Of a DNA stretch of 64,000 nt, positions 1 to 8,392 are shown in pieces (within the stretch, counting starts at the first letter, position 1; each line of letters starts with the position of its first letter). Location of the stretch: assembly GCA_019636535.1 (NCBI GenBank), contig JAHBXK010000005.1, positions 1 through 64,000 on the forward strand, read 5' to 3'. The translations under genes were made by a program, and so were the position numbers. This stretch comes from Phycisphaeraceae bacterium. GTDB lineage: Bacteria > Planctomycetota > Phycisphaerae > Phycisphaerales > UBA1924. The notes under the pieces were generated by a model. It did not search any database. It saw only the letters and a list, made by a program, of their open reading frames with translations, and was not told the DNA's origin.

Positions 1-378
<378 letters not shown>

Positions 379-382
<4 letters not shown>

Positions 383-693
383 ATGGGCATGGTACTGTCG
401 GCGCGGTGGGTGCGTGCGGGCGAGACGGGGGCGGCGGCGGGGGGCGGGTTGGCCGAGCGGAAGGCGGCGGAGAGATCGCGCTGGGCGGCCTCGACGGCGG
501 TGAGTGCGCGGGTGTTGGCCTCGACGACGCGGACGAGGACGTCGACCTGTCGGCGCTCGTCGAGGAGGGCGTCGTGGGCTTCGCGGAGTTGACGCTCGCG
601 CTCGGCGGCCCAGCGTCGCTCGGTGACCCAGAGGTAGCCGATGAGGCCTGCAGCGCCGAGTTGGGCGATGGCGGCGAGGGATTCGGGGTCCAT
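379..693 (-). CDS. Small single-helix membrane protein of the head module
   Basis: 104 residues from ATG at 693 (MDPESLAAIAQLGAAGLIGY). A longer start at 738 is possible but adds a non-conserved-looking leader. One N-terminal hydrophobic segment (about residues 5-22) is followed by a charged helix rich in Glu, Arg and Ala (about 24-75) that looks like a coiled coil, then a Pro/Ala-rich tail. This arrangement resembles small phage membrane proteins (holin or Rz-like) and also general host membrane-anchored coiled coils. It is the last-but-one gene of the minus-strand run and overlaps the lipoprotein gene by ATGA. Function is not assigned; a lysis role is an inference from its position beside phage-type genes. 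Confidence 0.55.
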
Positions 694-819
694 GGGCGAA
701 GGCTCTCCGAGTGTGCGCGATGCGGCCTGACTTGTCATCTGACGAGCGAAGGGATCAGCGCAGTTTGCGCGAATGTGCGTGACGAACCCACCCCCTGCCC
801 CCTCCCTCTGGGAGGGGGT

Positions 820-1203
820 TCAAGAAGAGAACGTGCGGAAGAGCATGAGGTAGGGCTGTGAGACGACTCGGCCGCGGCGGGTGGGGCCGAGTCGCTCGAA
901 ACGCGTGAAACTGATGTCGTGCCATTCGTGGCCGAGACCGTCGGCGAGGGTGCCGACGCGCGGCGGGTGTTCGAGGAGGGCGGTGATGGTCTCGATCTGG
1001 GTGTCGAGGTCGGGATCGGATGGGGCGACGAGCGTGCCCTCGACGCGGACGGTGGTTTCGATGACGCCGGTGGCGAGGTGGGCCGGGTCGAAGGGATCGA
1101 TGACGGCGCGCGGGACGACGTGCTCGCCGCGTGGGCCTTCGATGAATCGGCGCGGGCCGGGGCCGAAGAGATCGACGCTGTCGAAGGAGGCTGGGGTGGC
1201 CAT
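820..1203 (-). CDS. Hypothetical protein of phage-type head/neck module
   Basis: 127 residues from ATG at 1203 (MATPASFDSVDLFGPGPRRF). It carries a compact beta-rich pattern (FIEGPRGEHVVPRAVI, VIETTVRVEGTL) and ends in SQPYLMLFRTFSS. The much longer open frame that extends upstream in the same phase is antisense to other coding sequence and is a GC-rich artefact; this short segment fits the operon spacing (38 bp after the previous stop). The size and place after capsid and neck-like genes fit a neck or tail-completion protein of the kind found downstream of major capsid genes, but no family is recognised. Confidence 0.55.
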   Translation of the reverse strand: MATPASFDSVDLFGPGPRRFIEGPRGEHVVPRAVIDPFDPAHLATGVIETTVRVEGTLVAPSDPDLDTQIETITALLEHPPRVGTLADGLGHEWHDISFTRFERLGPTRRGRVVSQPYLMLFRTFSS

Positions 1204-1241
1204 GGGGTGGGTCCGTGTGTGCGGTGTGGGTCGGGTCGGGG

Positions 1242-1670
1242 TCAGGGCGCTTCGAGGCGGGTGTTGTGGGTGACGGAAAGGGGGTCGGAGTCGCCGGCGG
1301 GAGAGACGGCGATGAAGGTGAGGGTCTGGAGGGCGGGTCGGGCGTCGAGGCGGTGATCGACGGCGACGAGGACGCAGGTGGCGGAGAGGCGGACGAGGGC
1401 GGCGTCGGCCGCGGCGGGTGAGGCGTGGACGACGAGTTCGGCCTGAGCGCCGAGTTGGAGGAGGGGCTCGGCGGGCCAGGCGGCGTCGGGCGGTTCGCGC
1501 TCGACGCGGATGGTGGTTCGTCGGCGGGTGACGTCGGCGAGGACGCAGAAGGGGCCGGCCTGATCGAACTCTTCGACGCGCTCGACGGGTGCGCGGTCGA
1601 TGGCGACGAGGCGCGCGTCGGCGAGTGAGAGGTTGCCGAAACGGACGGAGCGTGGAGACGTGACGAGCAT
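1242..1670 (-). CDS. Hypothetical protein of phage-type head module
   Basis: 142 residues from ATG at 1670 (MLVTSPRSVRFGNLSLADAR), with a GAGG ribosome-binding site 9 nt upstream and only 3 nt after the previous stop, so it belongs to the same transcript. The sequence is beta-strand rich, with no signal peptide and no membrane segment. It contains FCVLADVTRRRTTIRVE and LIFIAV-like strands near the end (TLTFIAVSPAG). No family is recognised. By gene order (portal, capsid, neck-like protein, this gene) it could be a head-tail connector or a minor structural protein. Confidence 0.5.
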   Translation of the reverse strand: MLVTSPRSVRFGNLSLADARLVAIDRAPVERVEEFDQAGPFCVLADVTRRRTTIRVEREPPDAAWPAEPLLQLGAQAELVVHASPAAADAALVRLSATCVLVAVDHRLDARPALQTLTFIAVSPAGDSDPLSVTHNTRLEAP

Positions 1671-1673
1671 GGT

Positions 1674-2294
1674 TCATCCTCGGGTGAGTTGTGCGGAGAC
1701 GAGCGTGCGCACGGCCTCGGGGAGGCCGTCGCCGTCGAGATCGAGGAAGAGGCGGACGCGTTCGCGTTCGGCGGCGAAGCGCCGGCGGTAGAGGGCCGCG
1801 CGTTCGCGTGCGCGGTCGGTGTCGATCGCGCCCCAGATGAGGGCGAGCGCTCCGAGGGCGGAGGCGCGGGTGAGCGCTTCGGGGTTGGTGATGCTGGACT
1901 CGATTGCGCTGGGGGCGAGGGCGGCGGAGGCGGGGTCGAGGCCGAAGTCGCGGATGAGTTGGTCGTGGACGGCGCGGATGTGGGGGACGAAGGAGGAAAT
2001 GGAGGCGGGCTTGGAGGTCTGGTTGCCTGGGTTGATGGGCGGTGAGGCGTCGGTGGGACGGAGGAGCGAGACGGTGACGCCGGAGCCGGAAGTGGCGAGG
2101 ACTTCGACGGGGAGGCCGTCGATGATGGCGACGTGGCCGGTGGTGATGCCGAGCGCGGGGAGGTTGAGTCCGGAGATGGTGAGGAGGCCGGCGTTGAGTG
2201 AGCCCGTGCCACGGGCGATCATGGTGGCGGCGAAGCCGACGTCGCGGAAGAGGAGGGGTTCGAGGACGAGGAGGTCGCGGTCGGTGGCGGGCAT
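1674..2294 (-). CDS. Hypothetical neck/adaptor-like protein
   Basis: 206 residues from ATG at 2294 (MPATDRDLLVLEPLLFRDVG), with a strong GGAGG Shine-Dalgarno 8 nt upstream. The N-terminal half is beta-rich (LLTISGLNLPALGITTGHVA). The C-terminal half is helical (EALTRASALGALALIWGAI, RERAALYRRRFAAERER). The C-terminus has DLDGDGLPEAVRTL, an Asp-rich loop resembling a calcium-binding EF-hand-like loop. It follows the major capsid gene by 99 bp, where head-completion or adaptor proteins are usually encoded. A helical adaptor with the pattern LYRRRF-AERERVRLFLD is reminiscent of phage gp15-like adaptors, but this is only a resemblance. Confidence 0.55.
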   Translation of the reverse strand: MPATDRDLLVLEPLLFRDVGFAATMIARGTGSLNAGLLTISGLNLPALGITTGHVAIIDGLPVEVLATSGSGVTVSLLRPTDASPPINPGNQTSKPASISSFVPHIRAVHDQLIRDFGLDPASAALAPSAIESSITNPEALTRASALGALALIWGAIDTDRARERAALYRRRFAAERERVRLFLDLDGDGLPEAVRTLVSAQLTRG

Positions 2295-2393
2295 GGTGGG
2301 CCTCCGTTGGTTGGGTGGGTGGGTGAGCGAGCGGGACGTTGAAGCGACGGGGGGAGGCGTCCCCCCCCGGCCGTCGTGCGCAGGCGAACCGTG

Positions 2394-3563
2394 TCAGGCG
2401 GTGGTGAGACCCCGGATCAGGCCGTGCGCGTTTTCGTTTTTGAACTCGAGGGTGTACTCGCCGAGGACCATGCCGACGTCGGCGTCGCCGGCGGAGGCGA
2501 GGGGCTTGAAGTGGAAACTGCGTCCGATGAGCGGGAGGACGGAGACGCGGGAGGAATCGAGGAGGAGGATGGTGTCTGCGGGGATCCATCGGGAAAGGAC
2601 GACGCGGCAGACACCGAAGTCGCTCTCGTAGACGCTGACGGCGTTGCGGACGGTCTGGTCTTCGGGCGCGTAGAAGCGGACGCCCTGGAGGAACTCGTTG
2701 ATGCGTCGTTTCTGGATGCCGGGGGCGACGATGGTGTCGATCTTGCCGGAGGACTGCTCCCAGATGAGTCGGAGCGCGGCGTTGAGGACGGGCTCGGAGA
2801 GTTGGTTGGTGCCGCCGAAACCCTGCGGGATTCCGCCCTGGCCCGGCGTGAAGACGTTGGTGGCGATGGAGGGGATGATGCCGTTCATGGAGCGACGGAC
2901 GGAGGCGGAGCCCTGGGGGTTGGCGGAGGGGGCGATTCCGTTGACGACGCAGTTTTCGAGGTCGCGCATGAGTTCGCGGAGTCGCTCCTGCTTCTGGTAG
3001 TCGAGTTCGTCGTCGAGGCCGACGGCGCGGGCCGCGCGCATGGAGCCGGAGACCTCGACGGAGGAGGTGAAGATCTGGGTGAAGTTGCGTTTGCGGACGC
3101 GGTCGCCGAAGCGCGTGGCGGGTCGGTCGTCGCCTTCGGAGGCGGCGTTGCCGAGGATCAGGAGTTTCTGGAGGTTGGCGAGGGAACTGGCGGGGGTGCC
3201 GCCGTATCGGCGGACGACGGTGAGGACGTTGCCGGCGACGGCGGTGACGAAGAGGATCTCGCGAGCGCCGTCGGGGCGGACCTGATCGCCGACGCGGAAG
3301 CGCGGGCCGTTGTTGACGGTGATGGCGGTTGCGTCCTGAGCGTTGGGGGAGAAGGAGGTCTGGTTGACGGCGTCGGTGTTGGGGAGGAGGGTGTCTTCGA
3401 TCCACTCGTGGACGGTGCTGGCGGCGGGGCGCTTGGGGTCGCCGAGGTGGTCGAGGAGGGGCGTCTCGAAGGGGGAGACGATGCCGATGATGTCGGAGAC
3501 GTCTTCGGCGAGTTCGGGGAGGTCGACGCCTGCGGAGTAGGTGGCTTTGCCGGTGAAGGGCAT
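2394..3563 (-). CDS. Major capsid protein, SU10-like (DUF5309 family)
   Basis: 389 residues from ATG at 3563 (MPFTGKATYSAGVDLPELAE), chosen because an AGAAAGGA ribosome-binding site lies just upstream; a longer start at 3617 adds a basic leader. The protein has the hallmarks of the SU10/DUF5309 capsid group: an N-terminal DVSDIIGIVSPFETPLLD segment, a Trp-Glu motif (HEWIEDTLLPNTDAV), a central FTQIFTSSVEVSGSMRA region and a C-terminal strand-rich end (GEYTLEFKNENAHGLIRGL). In the family this is an HK97-fold shell protein. It sits downstream of the portal and the short acidic protein, the normal order for tailed-phage head modules. There is no frameshift or stop, so the gene is intact even though the cluster lacks a visible terminase. 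Confidence 0.85.
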   Translation of the reverse strand: MPFTGKATYSAGVDLPELAEDVSDIIGIVSPFETPLLDHLGDPKRPAASTVHEWIEDTLLPNTDAVNQTSFSPNAQDATAITVNNGPRFRVGDQVRPDGAREILFVTAVAGNVLTVVRRYGGTPASSLANLQKLLILGNAASEGDDRPATRFGDRVRKRNFTQIFTSSVEVSGSMRAARAVGLDDELDYQKQERLRELMRDLENCVVNGIAPSANPQGSASVRRSMNGIIPSIATNVFTPGQGGIPQGFGGTNQLSEPVLNAALRLIWEQSSGKIDTIVAPGIQKRRINEFLQGVRFYAPEDQTVRNAVSVYESDFGVCRVVLSRWIPADTILLLDSSRVSVLPLIGRSFHFKPLASAGDADVGMVLGEYTLEFKNENAHGLIRGLTTA

Positions 3564-3679
3564 GGTTCGGTCCTTTCTGCGGTTGGATGGGGACGTGCGG
3601 GCGTGGCGATCGCGCACAGCGTGCGAGGGCCTGTTGAGCGGTGGAGGGGATCAGGTGTTTGGGGAACGGGGGTGCGCGA

Positions 3680-3982
3680 TCAGGCGGAAGCGCGTTTGAG
3701 TTCGAGGTAGTCGAGGAGGGCCTTGCGGTCGCCGGTGCGAGCGGCGATGCGCGCAGCGGATTGGAGTTCGTCGCGCGGGTCGGGGTCGAATCGCCCGCCG
3801 AGGGCGGGGCGCGGGGTTGACGCGACGCGCGCCGCGGAGCGCTCGGCGAGTTCGCGCGCTTCGCGTGCCATGGCGTGGGCGGCATCGACCTGCTTGCGGA
3901 GATCGGCGAGCGGGTCGGGTTGTGGATCGGGATCGTGTACGGGGTTGGGGTCGGGGTCGGGGTTGGTGGTGGGCGCGGTCAA
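3680..3982 (-). CDS. Short acidic protein between portal and capsid
   Basis: 100 residues from a TTG start at 3982, supported by an AGGAG site about 7 nt upstream; no ATG start gives a sensible protein. The N-terminus is a Pro-Asp repeat (NPDPDPNPVHDPDPQPDP), followed by a charged helix (LADLRKQVDAAHAMAREAR), a linker and a final helix ending in DYLELKRASA. In tailed phages the slot between portal and major capsid normally holds a protease and/or scaffold. A small helical protein with a disordered acidic head could be a scaffold-like factor, but no protease is present. The role is inferred from position only. Confidence 0.5.
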   Translation of the reverse strand: MTAPTTNPDPDPNPVHDPDPQPDPLADLRKQVDAAHAMAREARELAERSAARVASTPRPALGGRFDPDPRDELQSAARIAARTGDRKALLDYLELKRASA

Positions 3983-4044
3983 GGTGGTGCTCCTGTGTGT
4001 GGGGGGGGCGGTGCGTGCGGAGTGACGGGTGGGAGACGCGGCGG

Positions 4045-5778
4045 TCAGGCGGTTGGCGCGGACGTTGCGTAGCCGAGTTCGGCGAGGACGGTGCGTCGGT
4101 CGACGCCGAGTTCGATCTTCTTGAGCGCGGCGTCGAGTGACTCGCGTTCGTCGCGCGGGAGGGTGTCGGGCCACTTGACGCGGAGCGCTCGCTCGTCGGG
4201 GCGGGTGTTGAGGATGTCGAGAGCGTTGAGCGCTTCGAGGATGAGGGCGGAAGCGGCGGCGATGGCCCGGCCGTAGAGGACGCGTTTGCGCGCGGACTTG
4301 CTGAGGAGGCCCATGAGCGTGACGCGGAGGGCGGTGGCGCTGGAGAGGTTGCCGATCCTGGCACGGACGACTCCGCCGGCGAGAGGCGGGACGCCGGAGA
4401 CCTTGTCGAGGGCTTCGCGGAGTTCCTCGATGTGTCGTTCTTCGCTGGGGCTTGCGGCGTCGCCTCCGAAGGACTCGAGGTGCGCGTCGGGGTTGTCGGT
4501 CTTCCAGATGGTGCCTGGGGCGATGGTGAAGCCCGGCACGTCGGTGAAGCCCTTGGCCAGGAGCATCTTGAAACTCTGGAGCGTGACGCGGTTGGCGCGG
4601 TCGCTGAGGCGGGTGTTGAGTTCGTCCTGGAGTGGGATGAGGGGCTCGACCTCGCTCAGGCCCTCGTAGGCGAGGGGCTGGGTGATGTTCTGGAGGTGGA
4701 CGACGGGTGGACCGAGCGCACGGTTGCGATCGGAGCGAACGAGCGAGGGGGACTCGTCGGTGAGGACGGGTTGGTCGAGGAGGCCGGAGTCGAGGACGCG
4801 CTGCTCGAAGACGCGACGTGTGTGCGCGTCGATGATCTCGGTGACGACGACGGCGGGGGTGTGGAGATCGGGACGCGGGTCGTCAGCGCGAGAGAGGGCG
4901 TCGGTCGGTGCGGAGGAGGACCAGCGGTCGAGGATTCGGCGGAGGATGGAGGGGGCGGAGGGCGCGAGGCGGGCGGGGGTGGTGGGGTTGGGTGTTGCGC
5001 TGGGCGAGGGCGCTTCGGGCGCGGATGTGGGGGTTGGCTCGCCGCGGCGGCACCAGCGGATGACGTAGGCGTCGATGGAGCGGTAGTCGTGGGGATTGAC
5101 GAGGGGGATGGCGCGGAACGGATCGACGATCTCGACGGTGACGGCGGGTTCATCGGCACTGGAGTGGGGCTCGGGCGCGGCGGGGTGTGCGCGGACGAGG
5201 AGATCGGCGTGGCCGTGGACGTGGGCGAGGAGGGCGAGTTCGTGGAGGAGGGAGACACCGCCGGAACGGTCCCAGACGGCGCGGAGCGCGGACTCGATTC
5301 GTGCGCGGCGTTCGGGGTCGGCGGCTTCGGACTCGATGGTGACGCCGGAGCCGATGAGGAACTCGATCATGGTGTGGATGCGCCAGGCGATGTCGTTCTC
5401 GATGACGATCTCCTTGCGTGCGGGCGAGGAGAAGCGGTCGTCTGGGGGCATCCAGCCTGTGTGGGGGCGCGAGGCGTTGGAGGGGGCGGAGCGTCCGAGG
5501 AGGCGCGTGGGGAGGCCGCGTTCTTGTGCGAGGCGGTAGCGGCCGTGCGGCGCAGCGCTGCGCGGGGAGCGCCAGCGGGAGAGGGGGGAGCCTGATCGGG
5601 CGAGGAGGCTCGCGGCGGCGGGGGGCGCGAGGCGCATGGGGTTTCGGTAGTAGGACCAGAGGAGTTCGTGGCGCGGGAGTGCGAGGCGCTCGTGCTCGTC
5701 GACGAGTGATTCGAGGACGGGGAGGGTGAGGCCGGACTGTGCGAAGGGGGCGAGGTCGAAGGTGGCGGGCCTGGGCAT
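4045..5778 (-). CDS. Phage-type portal protein
   Basis: 577 residues from ATG at 5778 (MPRPATFDLAPFAQSGLTLP) with a GGAG site 7 nt upstream. The sequence has portal-like features: an early YYRNPMRLA segment, a long alpha/beta wing containing VTVEIVDPFRAIPLVNPHDY and VIRWCRRGEPTP, QNITQPLAYEGLSEVEPLIPLQDELNTRLSDR (helical stem side), and FKMLLAKGFTDVPGF followed by a helix-rich C-terminus with repeated ALR-type motifs. Length is in the usual range of 400-600 residues. A Pro/Thr/Ser-rich stretch near residues 255-300 looks like an added linker. It is the first gene of the head module, 245 bp downstream of neuBC. No terminase large subunit precedes it, which is unusual for a working phage. Confidence 0.8.
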   Translation of the reverse strand: MPRPATFDLAPFAQSGLTLPVLESLVDEHERLALPRHELLWSYYRNPMRLAPPAAASLLARSGSPLSRWRSPRSAAPHGRYRLAQERGLPTRLLGRSAPSNASRPHTGWMPPDDRFSSPARKEIVIENDIAWRIHTMIEFLIGSGVTIESEAADPERRARIESALRAVWDRSGGVSLLHELALLAHVHGHADLLVRAHPAAPEPHSSADEPAVTVEIVDPFRAIPLVNPHDYRSIDAYVIRWCRRGEPTPTSAPEAPSPSATPNPTTPARLAPSAPSILRRILDRWSSSAPTDALSRADDPRPDLHTPAVVVTEIIDAHTRRVFEQRVLDSGLLDQPVLTDESPSLVRSDRNRALGPPVVHLQNITQPLAYEGLSEVEPLIPLQDELNTRLSDRANRVTLQSFKMLLAKGFTDVPGFTIAPGTIWKTDNPDAHLESFGGDAASPSEERHIEELREALDKVSGVPPLAGGVVRARIGNLSSATALRVTLMGLLSKSARKRVLYGRAIAAASALILEALNALDILNTRPDERALRVKWPDTLPRDERESLDAALKKIELGVDRRTVLAELGYATSAPTA

Positions 5779-5840
5779 GGGTGCGCTCCAGCGGGATTGG
5801 CGTGTGCGAGTGGTTGAGTCGCGTCTGCACCTGGGGGCGG

Positions 5841-5980
5841 GGCGCACCGTTTGCGCGCGCAGGGCGTGCGAAAGCGCGGGGGGCCTGCGCGCAAGTCGAG
5901 CGGGGAACGCAAACTAAAAATTTTGCGGTCTTTCGGATTTTTGTTTTTGAGGCGCACCGTCTGCGCGCGCAGGCGGTGCG
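5841..5980. repeat. Pair of 30-bp direct repeats with hairpin potential
   Basis: GGCGCACCGTTTGCGCGCGC begins at 5841 and a near copy begins at 5951; over 30 bases the copies agree at 27 positions. The second copy folds as GCGCACCG ... CGGTGCGC, with an inner palindrome CTGCGCGCGCAG. Between them lies an AT-rich stretch (5911-5949, with AAAAATTTT and TTTTTG) that stands out in this GC-rich DNA. The pair lies exactly between the glycosylation operon and the head module, so it may be a terminator, a promoter region or a scar of element insertion. Confidence 0.75.
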
Positions 5981-6022
5981 CGTGGGGGTTTGTACGGGGG
6001 CGCGGGGGAGTGGAGAAGAGCG

Positions 6023-8392
6023 TCAGTACGCGTTGCGCTTGCGGAGGAGTCGCGCGGAGCGCGGGTCGAGCAGCGCGGGAGCGTCGACGGCGAGGAGGGC
6101 GCGGGCGATGCGCTCGGCGGAGCGGCCGTCGCCGTATGGGTGGTCGCGGAGGCGGTCGTCGGGGATGGCGAGGAGTTGGTCGAGCGCGGCGGGGAGGCGG
6201 GGGATCTCGGAGAGCGGGAGGTCGAGGACGTTGGCCGCTCGTTCGCGGCCGGCCTGGCGCGGGCCGACGTTGAGGACGCGCAGGCCGAGGGCGGCGGCCT
6301 CGATGAGGCCGGCGGAGGAGTTGCCGATGAGGAGGCCGGGGGCGCGGGTGGGGGAGGATTGTGCGAGGCGCTTGAGGATCGAGAGGAAGGCAGGGCGCGG
6401 GAGGTGGTCGCGGATGAGCCAGCCGTCGCGGGCGCGTTTGCGGAGTTCGTCGGCGATGGGTTCTCGGCCGGGGTCGTGGTTGGGCATGAGGGCGAGCACA
6501 CCCCGCGCGGGGAATCGACGGGGGACGTCGGCGTCGATGGCGTCGAAAAGGGCGCGGGCGGCACGGCGTTCGTCCTGGTCGGAGAGGCCGGCGGGGTGGA
6601 GGAGGACGACGACGGCGGGATCGGCCAGGGCGCGGGCGTCGTGGTCGGTCATGGGTTCGACGGAGGCGAGGCCGTCGATGGCGGGAGAGCCGACGGTGGT
6701 GATGCGCCAATGGTCTTCACCCATGCGGGCGAGGCGGCGGGCGCTCGATTCGGTAGCGGGGAGGTGGAGATGGGCGAGCTTGGAGATGGCGTGGCGCATG
6801 GATTCGTCGGCGATGCCTTCTGCGCGGTCGCCGCCGTGGACGTGGGCGACGGCGATGCCCATGACGGCGGCGGCCGAGGCCGCGGCGAAGGCCTCGATGC
6901 GGTCGCCGAGAACGAGAACCCAGTCCGGGGGCGCGGGGTGGAGTCGCTCGAAGGCCGCTCGGAAGCCGTCGATGCCGGCGGCGAGCGCGGCGGCGTCGCG
7001 TCGGCGCGTGTCGCCGAGGAAGGACGCGGCGGGGTGGGACTGCATGGGAACAACGGCATCGACGGGGCCGAGGGCGCGGACCTCGGCGATGGTGGGGGAG
7101 TCGGTGAGCAGGTGGGAGCCGGAGGCGATGACGCGCGTGTCGATCTCGGGCGCAGCGCGGAGGGCGGCGATGACGGGGCGGAGAAGGCCGAACTCGGCGC
7201 GCGAGCCGGTGACGACGCAGACGCGGAGGGGATCGAGTCGGAGCGGCGGCGATGAGCCGCGGTCGTGGGGAGCGATGGCGCCGACGAGTCGGACGTCGAG
7301 ATCGGTGAGGGGCGTGTCGGGGTCGAGGTCGCGGAGGGTTTCGCGGCCGAGGAGTTCGGGGAGCATCCACGGGGGTAGGCCGGTGCCGGGGCGTTTGCAG
7401 GTGAGATCGGCGGGGTCGATGCGCGTGCCCTTCGGGAGTGCGCGGCGGAGGACGAGGGACTGGCGGGAGAGTTGGCGGACTTCGCGCTCGTCGGGCGTGA
7501 CGCGTTTGCGGCAGGAAGAGGTGGCGGTGTCTGCGGCGCGGGCGAGGCGGACGTACTCGGCGAACTGCGCGGGGTCGAGCGAGGCGGCGTGATCCGGGCC
7601 GCGGGCCGCGCGGTCGTGGGTGAGGTGCTTTTCGAGGATGCGAGCGCCGGCGGCGACGGCGATCGCGCCGGTGGCGGTTTCGGGGGTGTGATCGGAGTAG
7701 CCGACGGGGCCGGGCTCCGGCTCGGATGCGCGCATGGCGGCGAGCGCGGCGATGGCGCCGAGTTCAGCGCGGTCGAGGGGCGTGGGGTAGGCGGAGACGC
7801 ACTGGAGGAGGGCGGTGCGTTCGAGGGTGTCGGGGCCGGCGTCGGCGAGCCAACGGAGGGCGCGGGTGATCTCGTCGGGCTCGGCAGCGCCGGCTGAGAG
7901 GATCAGGGGCTTGTCGGTGGCGGCGAGGGCGACGAGGAGGGGCTTGTGGATGATGTCGGGGCTGGCGGTCTTGTAGGCGTCCCACGAGCGGCCTCCGCCT
8001 CCCCCTCCCACTCGCCCGGGTCGCGGGTCGCGCATGGACTGGCAGGCGCGGACGAGTTCGGCGGAGAAGGGGGTGACGATGGCGTGGAGGGCGCGGTCGT
8101 GGGCGCGGGCGATGCAGGCGCAGAGATCGTCGTGTGAGAGTTCGAGACGGCGGAGCATCTCGACGGGGTCGCGCTCGCCCGCGCCGGCCTGATAGGCGGC
8201 CAGGGCGGAGGCGCGGCTCATGAGGCGGTCGGCCTGGAAGCACTGGAACTTGACCGCGTCGGCGCCGGCGGTGGCGGCGGCATCGATGAGCCGGAGGGCG
8301 GTGTCGCGCGCGCCGTCGTGGTTGACGCCGATCTCGGCGATGATGTAGACGGGGTTCGGGGGCGGGCCGATGGCGCGGTCGGCGATCAGCAT
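6023..8392 (-). CDS. Fused nonulosonate synthase (NeuB-like) and UDP-GlcNAc 2-epimerase (NeuC-like)
   Basis: 789 residues. Residues about 1-290 are a NeuB-type synthase: YIIAEIGVNHDG, DAVKFQCF, YKTASPDI, and GYSDHTPET with LEKHLTHDRAARGPDHAASL. A SAF/antifreeze-like domain follows at about 305-365 (RQSLVLRRALPKGTRI). From about 390 a complete NeuC-type hydrolysing epimerase begins (RVCVVTGSRAEFGLLRPVI, VLGDRIEAFAAA, HVHGGDRAEGIADES, LMPNHDPG, LIGNSSAGLIEA). In the families NeuC converts UDP-GlcNAc or a related sugar to a ManNAc-type hexose, and NeuB condenses that with phosphoenolpyruvate to give a nine-carbon acid. Fusion would place both steps in one chain in reverse pathway order. A six-glycine run interrupts the NeuB half near residue 130. 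It overlaps neuA by 7 nt. Whether the product is sialic, legionaminic or another nonulosonate cannot be told. Confidence 0.88.
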   Translation of the reverse strand: MLIADRAIGPPPNPVYIIAEIGVNHDGARDTALRLIDAAATAGADAVKFQCFQADRLMSRASALAAYQAGAGERDPVEMLRRLELSHDDLCACIARAHDRALHAIVTPFSAELVRACQSMRDPRPGRVGGGGGGRSWDAYKTASPDIIHKPLLVALAATDKPLILSAGAAEPDEITRALRWLADAGPDTLERTALLQCVSAYPTPLDRAELGAIAALAAMRASEPEPGPVGYSDHTPETATGAIAVAAGARILEKHLTHDRAARGPDHAASLDPAQFAEYVRLARAADTATSSCRKRVTPDEREVRQLSRQSLVLRRALPKGTRIDPADLTCKRPGTGLPPWMLPELLGRETLRDLDPDTPLTDLDVRLVGAIAPHDRGSSPPLRLDPLRVCVVTGSRAEFGLLRPVIAALRAAPEIDTRVIASGSHLLTDSPTIAEVRALGPVDAVVPMQSHPAASFLGDTRRRDAAALAAGIDGFRAAFERLHPAPPDWVLVLGDRIEAFAAASAAAVMGIAVAHVHGGDRAEGIADESMRHAISKLAHLHLPATESSARRLARMGEDHWRITTVGSPAIDGLASVEPMTDHDARALADPAVVVLLHPAGLSDQDERRAARALFDAIDADVPRRFPARGVLALMPNHDPGREPIADELRKRARDGWLIRDHLPRPAFLSILKRLAQSSPTRAPGLLIGNSSAGLIEAAALGLRVLNVGPRQAGRERAANVLDLPLSEIPRLPAALDQLLAIPDDRLRDHPYGDGRSAERIARALLAVDAPALLDPRSARLLRKRNAY

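Noticed and set aside
820-3885. 1021-codon open frame on the minus strand
   Set aside because: It runs antisense or out of frame across the capsid gene and two others and is made of Arg/Pro/His-rich low-complexity text; only its last 127 codons (820-1203) read as a real protein.
5739-7592. 617-codon plus-strand frame over neuBC and the junction
   Set aside because: Arg-rich antisense text opposite a clearly recognisable gene; shadow frame.
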